Shown here one piece after another: positions 1 through 10,975 of a DNA stretch of 64,000 nt. The stretch is from Leptodontidium sp. MPI-SDFR-AT-0119 (Eukaryota; Ascomycota; Leotiomycetes; Helotiales; Leptodontidiaceae): assembly GCA_020726505.1 (NCBI GenBank), contig JAHLEZ010000015.1:1116001-1180000 (forward strand), written 5' to 3'. The position numbers and the translations under genes were made by a program. The first letter of the stretch is position 1. Every line of letters begins with the position of its first letter. A model generated the notes under the pieces. The model searched no databases, had not been told where the DNA came from, and saw only the letters and a program-made list of their open reading frames with translations.

Positions 1-454
1 CCTTTCGAGAGGCAGACATTCGGGAGGCGGATCTCTCAATGCTGAGTTTCTTGGTATGAGACGGCGATCTTCGTGGGATGAGAGGCGCATCGTTGTCTGA
101 AGCAATCGATTTCGTGGTGCCGAAGTAGCATGACAAGTGATTTGGCTCTGGAGTCGTGGGGGACGACTCGACCGAGGAAGTATCTGGAGAAGTCATGGGT
201 GTCGATCTGTTCGAAGAAGGCGATCTGTCGGACTCATCCCCAGACTGGGAGGATCTCGAGCCACCACTGCTTGGGTACAGATCTGGTGCGTTGTACGATA
301 GCATATTCGTCGTAGAGAGAAGTTCGACGGGCGCCGAGATCTTTATCTGTCTGAGGGAGGATCCGAAGGAGTGTTTGGTCGTGACATTTCTCTTGAGTGC
401 AGCATCGTCCATTTTGGCATTGCGCCTAGTAGTGAAAGCTCTCGATAGAGACAT
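1..454 (-). CDS. Conserved fungal protein of unknown function, N-terminal part, cut by window edge
   Basis: An open frame on the minus strand begins at the ATG at 454-452 and stays open to base 1, so only about 151 N-terminal residues are visible and the C-terminus is off the window. The protein begins MSLSRAFTTRR, contains a hydrophobic patch reading ISAPVELLSTTNML near residues 30-43, and then a long Ser/Pro/Thr-rich, probably disordered stretch. The frame is also open upstream to a TGA near 680, but it has no other ATG there, which fixes the start. The start motif and the ISAPVELL segment resemble a conserved Pezizomycotina family of unknown role; that is recollection, not a search. An alternative start is the ATG at 412. 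The function is not recognised. Confidence 0.7.
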   Translation of the reverse strand, partial: MSLSRAFTTRRNAKMDDAALKRNVTTKHSFGSSLRQIKISAPVELLSTTNMLSYNAPDLYPSSGGSRSSQSGDESDRSPSSNRSTPMTSPDTSSVESSPTTPEPNHLSCYFGTTKSIASDNDAPLIPRRSPSHTKKLSIERSASRMSASRK

Positions 455-2533
455 TTTGCTGAATAGATCGGGAGTGGATGATAAGAGGAATTTGTTCTGC
501 CCACCAACGAGGTTGCCGATGTGGGTTGAGAAGGGTGGGGTCAACCGGATAAGATGGCCTCGTGCAGATGTCGCAAGGGTGGTCTCTGAATTCTGTTGCT
601 GTACTCCACACCTGCTGTTTTCGATCGTCTGGATGGTTGATTGAGTGAGCACGAGTTGCTGTGAAGTCCAGGTGACTGTTCAGACTGAATCCGTTTGGAG
701 GAGATAGACGCGAAGAGCTAACGGCGAGGTAGAAATCTGGAGATGTTGATGTTGATATCGAATATGTACGTTTTATCTTAGTGACTATGAATGGAATATG
801 TACGTCGAGTAATAATGGTTGATGTTCAATCGTTGGCGATGGATTTGAGAGAGGGTGAGAGAATGTGGTGACCAGGACGCGGTCCGTTGGGTTGAATATT
901 GTATGTATTGTGTGGTGGAAATCCTGCGAGAATCAGGGAGTGTGTGTATGCTGATGGATGTCGAAAATGAATGTCGAACAACCAGGTTCAGAAGGAGTGA
1001 ATATGAGTGCTGGCGCGCAAATCGACCCGGCGATGCTGATACTATTGATGCTTTGATGAGGCAAGAGAACGTGTTGAGGAGAAGATAAAGAGGTGAGTTG
1101 AGCAGATCGGATCAGAGAAGAATCCTTCCTGCTGGCGCTGCTCTGGTGTCCATGCATGCTGCAGGGCCGGACCAGAAAACATCAGGGGGGGAACGGCTGA
1201 GAGATCCTCTACCCCTGGCTTCTTCCACGCGTTGCCCTTTGGCTGGCTCGACGGGTCGTGAACAGGCTCAATTGTGCAAAACTTGTGGATAATTCGGGCA
1301 CAATTCCAACCAATAACGGGGTTTCTACATTCTAGTCGTTGTGCTGGTGGCACGCCGGGCCTGTCCTCGAGTTGCTAAGTTTATCTTCTAGGCCCAACTC
1401 AGCAATCTAACAGAATCTAAGCGGAAGGTGTTTTTTGCTTGTGATCACCCGCTTCTCGACCTTCCCCAATTGATTCGTTTCTCCTGAAGAGGAGCAGCCC
1501 TGGTGCTCTTTTTGGCTGGCGAATGATATGACCTGCCGCCGGCCACCAGTCGAAACAACCCGACAGGGACTTGCTGGATATACGAGCTATCATTGGTGCA
1601 TCGTCTCATGTTTGGAGTTTCAAGCAAAGAGGCTGTCAGACCAGTCAATCATTGACCAGGCAAGGAGGGGAAGGAAGGCTCAGATCACCAGGGCACGGTT
1701 GCGCGCGCGATGAGAGTCCGAGAGAGCCACAGACGTATTCAGGGGTAAATATTGTTAGCGAGGGCTTCTCTCCAGCTCCTCTTCAACTCAACTCCCAAAG
1801 AGCATACCATGTTCAACTTGCTGCATTCTTTCCTGGTTACTGCAAAGAAAAAAATAGACTGGATTGGGAAGCAGCGGGGCTGAGCAGATAGCCAAAAACT
1901 TCCTCGCACTCACCATTATCGCATAACTGCAGCTGGTGCCGGGCAAGCAAGGAAGCTGCAGCAAAAACCCAAAGTCATGAGAGGAACAGAGACAATACTT
2001 TCAGAATCAGGAGAACTCGCGGTATAAGCGCAAATAGACTTCCAGCACCAACATCGCCGACCAAAGCTTCACAAACTTTGAAAGTCTCGATCATGTTGGC
2101 GTTAAGGACACTGTAAGATCTGCACTCGCATTACGATGGACGCTTTGCATTGAGTGGCCTTGAGATGAACTGGGAGATCCTCATGCATTCGTCAGTGCGT
2201 CGAGCCCTCCACACCAGAGACAGCCTCTCTTTTGTGGAGAAATCGTGACTTTTATCAATGCACTCTGCCGTGAATGTCTAGATTGAGGCGACCCTCGAAT
2301 TCGGAGATAATATCCATCTCACGATATCTATAAGAGCAACATCGTCCCATTACACAACCCGAAGATCGCTAGAAGTCGCACTAGGAGATCTCATGCCTTC
2401 GTTTCGGATGACATTGCACCCTCGTGGCCATGGAATCTCGAGAGGTGATTATGCCGACCGTTTGTCAGGCGAAGTACTGAGCACAAACGGACATTCTTTT
2501 TCCGTCCAATCCAACGCTATTAATGTTCGTCGC
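455..2533. other. Intergenic, no gene seen
   Basis: About 2.1 kb between the start of the left-edge gene and the stop codon of PWP1. It contains only short, overlapping open frames on both strands without recognisable domains or splice continuity. It should hold the promoter and leader of the left-edge gene and the PWP1 3' region. No RNA gene or repeat was recognised. Confidence 0.5.
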
Positions 2534-4286
2534 TCAGTCCTCATCCATTGACTCCCAGCCCTCCCCCGCATTTGCTCCCCCAGTTTCAACAGCATCGTCA
2601 TCCGATTCCGAGTCACTGCTGTCATTCTGCACGCCTACCAATCTTTCCTTAATTTCTCCATCAACCGGCGCGACTCGGTCCGCAAATGCTCTCCTAACTG
2701 CTGGGTTGGTAGAAGTATCCTGCACATTCATGTCAGTAAGTGTTTTGAGCATATGAAATAGAAAGCTTACCCAGATCTGGACAACACCTTTGCTGCCTGC
2801 CACTGACAACCTGAACCCGACTTCTTCGTCAGGTGCAAATGTAGTTGAGAAAACTTTGCCTACGTCCAGATCTCTCGACACTACCATAGATGGCCCGGAA
2901 GGCTGGATGTTCCATAGCTTTACTTGCTTGTCTGTAGATCCAGTTGCCATAAATCCTGGAATGGTGGGATTGATATCGAATGCAGAAACCGATTCGTCAT
3001 GTGCCTGAAGGATCCAGACTGGCTTACTCGTTGCTGGACTTGATGGTGCCTTTCGTATGTCATGGTAGTGGATGATACCATTCTCAGTCGAGATATAGAA
3101 GAAGTTTGTGTTATGCGGATCCCATCGTACAGTCTCAACATCGCTCTCCACACCCCAGGTCGGAGCTTTGGCATCTGGTGCTCTCATGTCCGCGGCTACT
3201 ACCGTTCGATCGTAACTTCCACTCAACAGGATAGTGGATTCCTTTGGATGCCATGCCAATGAACAGACTTTGTCGGTGTGATATGTGTATGACTTGGCAC
3301 ACTTGGTAGTGTTGAGATCCCATAGCTTTACGGTCTTGTCTGCGGAAGACGATGCTAGTAAGTTCCGGTGATGTCTGTTGGCAGCGAGAGACAGAACCGA
3401 GTCCACATGGTAATCGTCGTTGGCCTTCTTTGACTTCTTCTTCTTCTTCTTTTTCTTTTTCTCTTCGGTGCCATCACTCTTGCCTTCACCTCCTTGTCCA
3501 AGAATCGCATTTGGGTACATGCAATCGACGGTATCCAGGTCCCAAATTTCGATATCAGGATCGAATGTTCCTACAGCTACAAAGTTTGCTCGGGAGTCCT
3601 TGTCCACATTAGACTTTCCAACTGGCAGATCCAGCCATTCCACGCAGAGAGGAATTGCTGGCAACATAATGTCATGATGCACATATAAGTTGTCGGCCCC
3701 ATCCTCGTAGACATAAATCTCCAGATGAGCTACCTCGTCCTCGATCTTAGCAGCTAACAGCATGTTGTCTGTTGCTAGTATTTGAAGCTCTTCTCGGTCT
3801 TCATCGTCCTCCTCGTTCTCCTTCATGGTAATGTAGGGGTCGTCCTCATTCGATTCGTGGTAAGCCAGCGACTTCACGTTTCCGAACATTCCCATCCCAA
3901 TCCCCTCTCCTTCCTTTTGCGGATCGTCATCGTCGTCGTCGTAGTGATCCAAGTCGTACTCCTTCAAATCATCGTCCTCGTCGCTGAATGGCAGGCAAGT
4001 CAGTCAATGAATTGTAACATGGAAGGAATGAATCCACATACCCTTTTGATTTGATTGTTTTGGAAGGAGCTTCGTCATCGGATCCATCATCTTCCTTCAT
4101 AGCATCATCCCCATTTTCATCAGCGACTTCCTTACGCGCATCCTCCAAATCCTCATTTGCGTCGTCAAGCTGGAGCTTTGCGAGTTCTGCGATGCGCTGA
4201 AATTCGTCCTCGTCAAAAGTGTACTTGGTGGGAAATGGAGCAGCAAAGCCACGAGGGACCCATGCAGTAGCTGTAATCATCGACAT
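2534..4286 (-). CDS. pwp1: PWP1, periodic tryptophan protein 1 (WD40, ribosome biogenesis)
   Basis: Three exons on the minus strand: 4286-4042, 3983-2771 and 2719-2534, giving 547 aa. Intron 1 is 58 bp with a GTATGT donor. Intron 2 is 51 bp, a multiple of three, and is open in frame, so a naive ORF caller reads through it. The N-terminus (MSMITATAWVPRGFAAPFPTKY) is the family signature. Acidic stretches follow, then WD repeats such as KTVKLWDLNTTK and KQVKLWNIQPS, a Lys-rich loop encoded near 3430-3460, and a Ser/Asp-rich acidic tail. PWP1 is a nucleolar/nuclear WD40 protein that acts in pre-rRNA processing for the 60S subunit. Length matches the family (yeast about 576 aa). It is divergent from PRP16 with a 230-bp shared promoter. 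Confidence 0.93.
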
Positions 4287-4516
4287 ACTGAATCTGTGGC
4301 TCGTTGCTGCCCGTACGCCTGGGATTGAGAATTAGAAAAGTCGCGATTTTGTTACAGACACTTGAAAATTAAATATTTCTTGCGACCCCGCTAGCGATTG
4401 CGATAAGAGCAGAAGCTAATCTTATCAAGGCTAGCCTCCCGGCCTGCAACCATACTTTTCAGGCGTCTTCATTTTTGTCCAAGAAGTAAACATCAACATT
4501 TCAACAATCCACAAAA
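4287..4516. promoter_or_regulatory. Divergent promoter of pwp1 and prp16
   Basis: 230 bp separate the two start codons, so both genes must be driven from here. No consensus site was identified. Sharing a promoter fits housekeeping co-expression of a ribosome biogenesis factor and a splicing helicase, but this is inferred from layout only. Confidence 0.55.
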
Positions 4517-7516
4517 ATGGCTAGAGACGACGGAGAGACGAGCCCCAAGCGACGCAAGTTGGATTTCAACCCTCTACGATCCGACGACCGGTTCGCTGTT
4601 CCTGCCAGGCCTGCTGCAAATCGCAATGGACCAACAGGCTCAAGTGCATCGCGGTCCCAAAGTCGCATGGGAAACGGATCGAGAGCATCAACTCCTCGCT
4701 CACAGTCACGATACCCTCCAACGCCTCGTCAACAAGAGTTTGATGGACCCGAACCATTTGTGAGCGAGGAAGACTCTAAAGCTCTCGACAGAGACTGGTA
4801 CGCTGGGGATGAGTTTGGACACGTTTTTGGGGAGGATGAACACAACCCATTTGCGAGTTATGACAACTCTTGGGCAGAGCAGCAGCAGGAGGCGGCTTTG
4901 GTAGAGAAGAAGACAGGGAAAAGGATGAGCGCACGCGCGACCCAGAAGCAAAAAGATGTCGACGCTTGGGAGACCAATCGAATGCTCACGTCGGGAGTTG
5001 CCCAACGGAGAGACATGGGGGATGATTTCGAGGATGATGAAGAGGCAACTAGGGTACATCTACTGGTGCACGATCTCAAGCCTCCATTCTTGGACGGGAG
5101 GACCGTGTTTTCCAAACAACTGGAGCCGGTACCTGCGGTTCGAGACAACCAGAGTGATATGGCCGTCTTCAGTCGAAAGGGCAGCAAGGTGGTGAAGGAA
5201 AAACGACAACAAAAGGAGAGGCAAAAGCAAGCCCAGGAGGCAACCAAAATGGCTGGTACTGCTTTGGGGAATCTCATGGGTGTCAAGGAGGAAGAAGGGG
5301 ACAGTGCCGCACCCGTTCCTGGGGAAGAAGAAAATCAGGGTAACAGCAAATTTAGTCAACATATGAAGAAGAACGAGGGAGCAAGTAATTTCAGTCAGAG
5401 TAAATCGCTGAAGGAGCAAAGGGAATACCTACCGGCTTTTGCTGTGCGCGAAGATCTGTTGAGGGTCATCAGAGACAACCAGGTAGTCATCGTCGTTGGC
5501 GAAACTGGTTCAGGGAAAACGACTCAACTTACTCAATTCCTATACGAAGATGGATATGCCAGGCTTGGCATGATCGGGTGCACACAACCCCGAAGAGTAG
5601 CTGCCATGAGTGTAGCCAAGCGAGTCAGCGAGGAAATGGAGTGCAAACTTGGTGGCACTGTTGGCTATGCCATTCGTTTCGAGGACTGCACAAGCCGGGA
5701 GACTGCCATCAAGTACATGACTGACGGTGTACTTTTGCGAGAGTCTCTTAACGAGCCTGATCTCGACCGTTACTCTTGTGTCATCATGGACGAAGCCCAC
5801 GAGAGAGCCCTGAACACCGATGTTCTGATGGGGTTGTTCAAGAAGGTTTTGGCCCGCCGAAGAGATCTCAAACTTATTGTGACATCTGCAACTATGAACT
5901 CGAAACGATTTTCGGATTTCTACGGGGGAGCGCCTGAATTTTTTATCCCAGGACGAACCTTTCCTGTGGACATCATGTATCATCGATCGCCAGTTGAAGA
6001 CTACGTTGACCAGGCAGTCCAGCAAGTTCTCGCTATCCATGTATCGCAAGGGGCCGGTGATATCTTGGTCTTCATGACTGGACAGGAAGACATTGAAGTA
6101 ACCTGCGAACTAGTTCAAGAGCGCCTCAATGCCCTCAATGACCCACCAAAGCTAAGTATCTTACCTATCTACAGTCAAATGCCTGCAGATCTTCAGGCAA
6201 AGATCTTTGACAAAGCTGCCCCAGGTGTCCGAAAGGTCATCGTGGCAACCAACATTGCAGAAACTAGTTTGACTGTGGACGGAATCATGTATGTGGTTGA
6301 TGCTGGCTACTCGAAACTCAAGGTCTACAACCCCAGGATGGGTATGGATACACTTCAGATCACGCCTATCTCCCAAGCCAATGCTTCTCAAAGAGCAGGT
6401 CGTGCTGGACGTACGGGGCCTGGAAAGGCCTACCATCTATTCACAGAAGCCGCATTCAAGGATGAGATGTATATCCAGACAATTCCCGAGATCCAACGAA
6501 CCAATCTTGCCAACACGGTCTTGCTATTGAAGTCCTTGGGGGTCAAAGATTTGCTAGATTTCGATTTCATGGACCCCCCACCCCAGGATACGATCACAAC
6601 ATCTCTTTTCGACCTTTGGGCATTAGGGGCTCTGGATAATATTGGCGATCTTACCGACATTGGCTCAAAGATGACAGCTTTTCCTATGGACCCATCTCTG
6701 GCCAAACTCCTCATCACTTCAGAGGATTACGGCTGTAGCGAAGAGATGTTAACTATTGTATCCGTGCTATCTGTTCCCAGCGTTTTCTACAGACCTAAAG
6801 AACGCCAGGAAGAATCTGATGCTGCTCGGGAGAAGTTTTTCGTTCCAGAGTCTGATCATTTGACATATCTTCACGTTTACTCGCAATGGAAATCGAATGG
6901 GTATTCTGATGCCTGGTGTACGCGCCACTTTTTACATCCCAAATCTCTTCGCCGCGCAAAGGAAATCAGAGAGCAACTGTTGGATATCATGAAGATGCAG
7001 AAAATGACCATGATCAGCTGCGGCACGGATTGGGATGTTATCAGAAAGTGCATCTGCTCTGGATACTATCACCAGGCAGCGAAGGTCAAAGGAATCGGCG
7101 AGTATGTCAACTTGAGGACCAGTGTAACCGTCCAGCTGCACCCTACAAGTGCACTGTATGGACTGGGTTATCTTCCAGATTACGTTGTCTACCACGAACT
7201 CATCCTGACATCGAAGGAATACATGTCAACGGTAACATCAGTTGATCCCAAATGGCTTGCTGAACTAGGAGGCGTCTTCTATTCAGTCAAGGAGAAGGGG
7301 TATTCAGCACGGGAGAAGCGTGTGACTGAGACCGAATTTAACAAGAAGATGGAGATTGAGGCAAAGATGGCCGAGGACAAGCTCAGAGAGCAGAAGAGAT
7401 TGGAGAATGAGAGCCTGAAAACGGTTAAGAAGCCGATCAGCACTGCTGTGAAGAAGGTAGCTTCACACGGGGCTGTTAAGAGACCTGTTGGGAAGAGACC
7501 AGGGCGTGGGTTCTGA
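4517..7516 (+). CDS. prp16: PRP16, DEAH-box pre-mRNA splicing ATPase
   Basis: An intronless 999-aa frame. The N-terminal third is charged and disordered and includes the Prp16/DHX38-type segment [18 protein letters not shown] and the stretch [18 protein letters not shown], which separate it from Prp2, Prp22 and Prp43. The helicase core has motif I GETGSGKT (328-335), motif II DEAH (425-428), motif III SAT (457-459) and motif [10 protein letters not shown] (625-632), followed by the winged-helix, ratchet and OB-fold regions. Prp16 acts in the nucleus on the spliceosome and remodels it after the first transesterification, driving exchange of Cwc25/Yju2. The start has an A at -3 (aaaaATGG). All catalytic motifs are intact. 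Confidence 0.95.
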   Translation: MARDDGETSPKRRKLDFNPLRSDDRFAVPARPAANRNGPTGSSASRSQSRMGNGSRASTPRSQSRYPPTPRQQEFDGPEPFVSEEDSKALDRDWYAGDEFGHVFGEDEHNPFASYDNSWAEQQQEAALVEKKTGKRMSARATQKQKDVDAWETNRMLTSGVAQRRDMGDDFEDDEEATRVHLLVHDLKPPFLDGRTVFSKQLEPVPAVRDNQSDMAVFSRKGSKVVKEKRQQKERQKQAQEATKMAGTALGNLMGVKEEEGDSAAPVPGEEENQGNSKFSQHMKKNEGASNFSQSKSLKEQREYLPAFAVREDLLRVIRDNQVVIVVGETGSGKTTQLTQFLYEDGYARLGMIGCTQPRRVAAMSVAKRVSEEMECKLGGTVGYAIRFEDCTSRETAIKYMTDGVLLRESLNEPDLDRYSCVIMDEAHERALNTDVLMGLFKKVLARRRDLKLIVTSATMNSKRFSDFYGGAPEFFIPGRTFPVDIMYHRSPVEDYVDQAVQQVLAIHVSQGAGDILVFMTGQEDIEVTCELVQERLNALNDPPKLSILPIYSQMPADLQAKIFDKAAPGVRKVIVATNIAETSLTVDGIMYVVDAGYSKLKVYNPRMGMDTLQITPISQANASQRAGRAGRTGPGKAYHLFTEAAFKDEMYIQTIPEIQRTNLANTVLLLKSLGVKDLLDFDFMDPPPQDTITTSLFDLWALGALDNIGDLTDIGSKMTAFPMDPSLAKLLITSEDYGCSEEMLTIVSVLSVPSVFYRPKERQEESDAAREKFFVPESDHLTYLHVYSQWKSNGYSDAWCTRHFLHPKSLRRAKEIREQLLDIMKMQKMTMISCGTDWDVIRKCICSGYYHQAAKVKGIGEYVNLRTSVTVQLHPTSALYGLGYLPDYVVYHELILTSKEYMSTVTSVDPKWLAELGGVFYSVKEKGYSAREKRVTETEFNKKMEIEAKMAEDKLREQKRLENESLKTVKKPISTAVKKVASHGAVKRPVGKRPGRGF

Positions 7517-7863
7517 TGTATAATACTGGTACATAGAATGATATCAAAGACCCTTCAGGCCCGTTGAGCGAGGCAATTGACGAGTTCCCCGCTTCACAAA
7601 ATAGATTCATAATACCCAGCGAAGTGCAATATCCGATAATAACATCTTCGGACACGGGGACCAGACTTGCACCTCCGTTTGGTCAGAACTAGGTATAAGC
7701 GTATAAGCCCTGCAGAAAGTTGACCACATCCAAAAGCCTTGAAATGACTCCCCGCCTTGAATAAAAACTCATCAACAGCCCAATCGTCCTTTCGTCACAC
7801 CTCCAGTCTTCATTTCACGCTCATCCGAACTGCCAACCTCTTCACCTCTCAACAGAAACACCT
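7517..7863. other. Short convergent intergenic spacer
   Basis: 347 bp between the 3' ends of prp16 and the minus-strand unknown gene; it should hold both 3' ends. No structured terminator or gene was recognised. Confidence 0.5.
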
Positions 7864-9180
7864 CTAAGTAATACCCCCATCCAAACTCTCCTCATCAATC
7901 TCACTAATCCCGCCACCCGAGCCATCCACCTCCATCAAATGCCCCAATTCGCTCATAACACCGTCACAGTCCTCCCAAGCCTGTGCATCACCCTGCCACT
8001 GACACAGCTTCTTTGCCGCGAAGGCGACTTTGAGACACACAATCTCATTGTGGTCCTCGCCAACATTTCCTTCTCCACCGTCACTTTCCATGCCTTGAGC
8101 TACGATTTCGCTCCATGCGTAGAGATCCCGCATCACAAGTACAGCTTCGGCTTCGGCTCTGTGGGGGGCCATTTCATCGCTCCGTGCTCGTCGCCACATG
8201 TGCGTTGAGATATCGCGAATGTTGTCCATCAACCTACGCCTCCTGGCATGGGAATTCGCAGCACCACCTGCAGCTCGGCCACTGCGATGAGATGGATATG
8301 GTTGGTGTCGAGAGCCATGATTGCGGTGACGCGGGAGTTGGTTATGTCTGTGACGGGTTGCAGGGAGTAGGTTGTTGATGTAGGTACTGGTCGCGTCCAT
8401 GCAGATGTGGTAGAGCGTGTTGAGCAAGTAGCTGAGCTGTTCAGTGATATTGAAAGGGGGCCGGAGAGTGCTGTCCGAGCTGATGGAGTCCTCTGAGCTG
8501 GCGGGGGAACTGCTTGGAGGTGTCATTATGGGATGATCGATGCCACTATTAGTTTCAGTGCCATTGTTGGCAGCTGTTGGGGTTTCTCCATTCTGGGTTC
8601 GACTTCTTGATTGAGGAGAATGGTTCAGCAAGTCGATGATGAGGAGTCGGGCATATGGACGAGCTACGTTGCAAGCTGCTGTTGCGACTTCGATAAGCGA
8701 GGGGCGTTGTGGCGTTCTCTCCTCTCGGTTGCAAGAGCAGATATGTGGCTGGATACTGGCTCCTGCAGTTGATGCTTGACTGTCATATTGACTTGGTCTC
8801 CGCAAGGGATTTGGCGTTGTCATTTCAGGGTGCTGCATGCCAGCACCTTGCATACCTACGTTAACACTCAAAGTTGGAAAGTCACCCGTCTGGGTCTGAG
8901 CTGCTTGGTTCGTAGAGCCACCGGTATGGATTGTGGGAAGTGCAATTCCCATGCTCGCTATGCGTGGGAGGCGATAAGGCCGACTCTGTCCACCGAATGA
9001 CCGATCAAGGTTGGAACCAGAGTTGAATCCATGACGAACGCCTCCAAAATTGTTGTAGTTGGCGTTTGGTGGAGATGGTGGAGATGGTGGAGATGGTCTG
9101 CGCGTGTTTCTTGGGCTTCTTGAGCGGGAGTTGCTGTAGTCGTGGCCAGCTCTCCACATTCTGGAAATCGTGAGTCGCAC
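7864..9180 (-). CDS. Disordered hypothetical protein with conserved-looking helical C-terminus
   Basis: A single 438-aa frame whose function I do not recognise. The N-terminal half is low complexity (Arg/Ser and Pro runs such as PSPPSPPSPP). The middle has a compact hydrophobic segment (SLIEVATAACNVARPYARLLIIDLLNH, described here as roughly residues 170-196). A second hydrophobic stretch follows around residues 245-270, then an Arg/His-rich linker, and a C-terminal helical region with well-placed Trp and acidic residues ending in a Glu/Asp-rich tail. Its length without stops and the separated hydrophobic cores argue for a real gene. The start is uncertain: the first ATG is at 9180, but an in-frame ATG seven codons later (MWRAGHDYS) is an alternative. 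Other strands show only short shadows. Confidence 0.65.
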   Translation of the reverse strand: MRLTISRMWRAGHDYSNSRSRSPRNTRRPSPPSPPSPPNANYNNFGGVRHGFNSGSNLDRSFGGQSRPYRLPRIASMGIALPTIHTGGSTNQAAQTQTGDFPTLSVNVGMQGAGMQHPEMTTPNPLRRPSQYDSQASTAGASIQPHICSCNREERTPQRPSLIEVATAACNVARPYARLLIIDLLNHSPQSRSRTQNGETPTAANNGTETNSGIDHPIMTPPSSSPASSEDSISSDSTLRPPFNITEQLSYLLNTLYHICMDATSTYINNLLPATRHRHNQLPRHRNHGSRHQPYPSHRSGRAAGGAANSHARRRRLMDNIRDISTHMWRRARSDEMAPHRAEAEAVLVMRDLYAWSEIVAQGMESDGGEGNVGEDHNEIVCLKVAFAAKKLCQWQGDAQAWEDCDGVMSELGHLMEVDGSGGGISEIDEESLDGGIT

Positions 9181-9435
9181 TTGCGGGTATGTAGAGAACT
9201 GGGGACTTTGGTTGGAATTGAAGAGTATGAAGTAAATCGGTTGAACACGATGTTATGCCACTCTTATAGACAACATAACATTGAAAGAAGTAGCGTTAAA
9301 ACCTGGCTGGAGTGCACTGGAAGTTGGATGAAAGATGAAACAGTTTAAAGAGTCAAGAAACTTGAATGGGAGGAGAAAGTTCGCATTCAGTATGAATGAG
9401 ACGTGGGGAAAATCCGTACTTTCATTGGTCTAGTT

Positions 9436-10626
9436 CTAAGCGTTCCAGATGACAATTCTTCCATCAACGCCACTTGCTAGAAGGTGTTAGTATTATCTTA
9501 GATGAAAATCTTAAAGGGACTTACTGCTGAACTTCCGGACGGCACCTCCTGATTCCTCATAAACCCGGATGGTGCTGATCGTGTTTTGATGCACAGTCTT
9601 TAACTGTGTATCGTCCTTAGTCTTTCCTTTCAAGTCCATCTGCTTGAACATGTTGAAGGCAGACTCTTCTCGTGCATCCCCAAGTCCTGGCCTGCCTTTT
9701 GATTCCAAAGATCCAGTGAGTTGCCAACCACCCTCGCTACCTTTGAAGCGGTATGCCTCACAATCATAGCCAGCAGCAATGATCTCACTCTCGCCGTTCC
9801 AGATGAGACTCATGAAAGGCAGCAACTGAGTACTGACACTAACCACGGCTCTTGGAGGTTGATCGGCGCCATTCGGGTAGACGACAGTAATACTACTGTC
9901 GTGAGCCGCAAATGCAAGAGCATCTCCACTTGGCGAAAATGAGACCGCATGGACCCAACCAGCTGAATTGTTCAAGTACTCTCCGCAAACAGTATTGAAT
10001 GGTAATCTTTCACCCCAAACTCCTGGCTCGGGTCTGGCATCCACACCCTTGATGAAACTTGAGAACACTCTTGCATGAGCATCGGTTGAGCCGGCCGCCA
10101 GAAGAACAGAGTTCGGATGCCATGCTACAGTTGTGATTGTACTTCTAATAGGCTTCTTGATATGCTTTGATACCCACCAGTCGTTCTCCTCCTCGAAGTA
10201 ACATATGGCAATCACTCGGGCTCCGGATCCAACGGCAAACTTGGTTTCGGAAGGAGACCATCTAACGAAGGTGGCAGCGCGGTTGATTCGGAGAAGAACG
10301 AGAGTTGGCTTGTATCCAGTTGGCGATGGCTCCCAGACCAGAGCATTTCTGTCTTCATGATGTTAGTATTATCTGGTGTTGACTTTGGAGGCCGACCACC
10401 AACCTTGCGAGCAAGTGACAATTCTTCCGCTGTTCAAAGCAATGTCCACACTGGTAACCGTCTTATCATGACCCTTCAGCTCGTCTTTCAGCTTAAATCC
10501 AGTCCCAGTTCGTCCATAGAGCTCAACAGTGGTGTCTCGTGCAACAGCCAACGTCTGCTTGTCAGCAGAGAAGGAGTGGTCGGCGATGGGATGGTGGAAG
10601 AGGTGGTGGACTTCTGGAGTGGCCAT
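9436..10626 (-). CDS. arc40: ARPC1/Arc40, Arp2/3 complex WD40 subunit
   Basis: Three exons on the minus strand: 10626-10404, 10352-9525 and 9476-9436, giving 363 aa, near the usual 370-384 aa. The protein begins MATPEVHHLFHHPIADH, a family hallmark. It carries successive WD repeats (KGHDKTVTSVDIALN, ALVWEPSPTGYKPTLVLLRINRAATFVRWSPSETKFAVGSG region, STITTVAWHPNSVLLAAGS, GWVHAVSFSPSGDALAFAAHDSS) and closes with GVDGRIVIWNA from a 41-nt last exon. Introns are 51 and 47 bp. Phase 1 is kept at both, which produces Asp and Thr codons across the joints. ARPC1 scaffolds the Arp2/3 complex that nucleates branched actin for endocytic patches. Its start codon lies only about 150 bp from the nested transposon. 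Confidence 0.92.
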
Positions 10627-10776
10627 ATTGCAGATTAAATTGCAATTGATAGGAGGAGCTCTCTACTATCAATGTATCGATTTTGAAGTGCTAGAGGAGT
10701 GTAGATGACGAGGCAGATGGGTATCAACCTGGAAAGCACTGCAAGTGGTGGGGTAGATTGGTACCTGAGGCCAAAT
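10627..10776. promoter_or_regulatory. ARPC1-side remnant of a transposon-split divergent promoter
   Basis: 150 bp between the arc40 start codon and the TA target duplication. With 20560-20730 it would form a pre-insertion divergent promoter of about 320 bp between arc40 and the U2B'' gene. Confidence 0.55.
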
Positions 10777-10778
10777 TA

Positions 10779-10937
10779 CAGCTAATCTTCGGATCGGAGT
10801 GATTCTTCGGTTAGTAACGCCGATTCACCGACTTTTGCTGTAGCCCCTACCTAAATTGAATGTTAGAATATTGTAACCTTCAGAACTCCACCATTCCTCC
10901 ACCGATTTGCCTCCAAATTGGATCATTTTGAAGCTCT
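10779..10937 (+). repeat. Left terminal inverted repeat of the mariner-type element
   Basis: About 159 bp. The outer ~65 bp (10779-10843) are identical to the inverted right end; a diverged middle of about 40 bp follows, and then an inner block ending in GATCATTTTGAAGCTCT that matches again with only a few C/T differences. The outer block should contain the transposase binding site. Confidence 0.92.
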
Positions 10938-10975
10938 CAACGTGCCTCTTCTTTCTATACGTCATATTCGCGAGT

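Noticed and set aside
156..644. 162-codon plus-strand ORF at the left edge
   Set aside because: It is antisense to the better-supported minus-strand partial gene; its sequence shows no domain and mirrors the Ser-rich codons of the other strand.
2521..4054. Several plus-strand ORFs over PWP1
   Set aside because: They are antisense reads of the WD40 coding sequence without their own domains.
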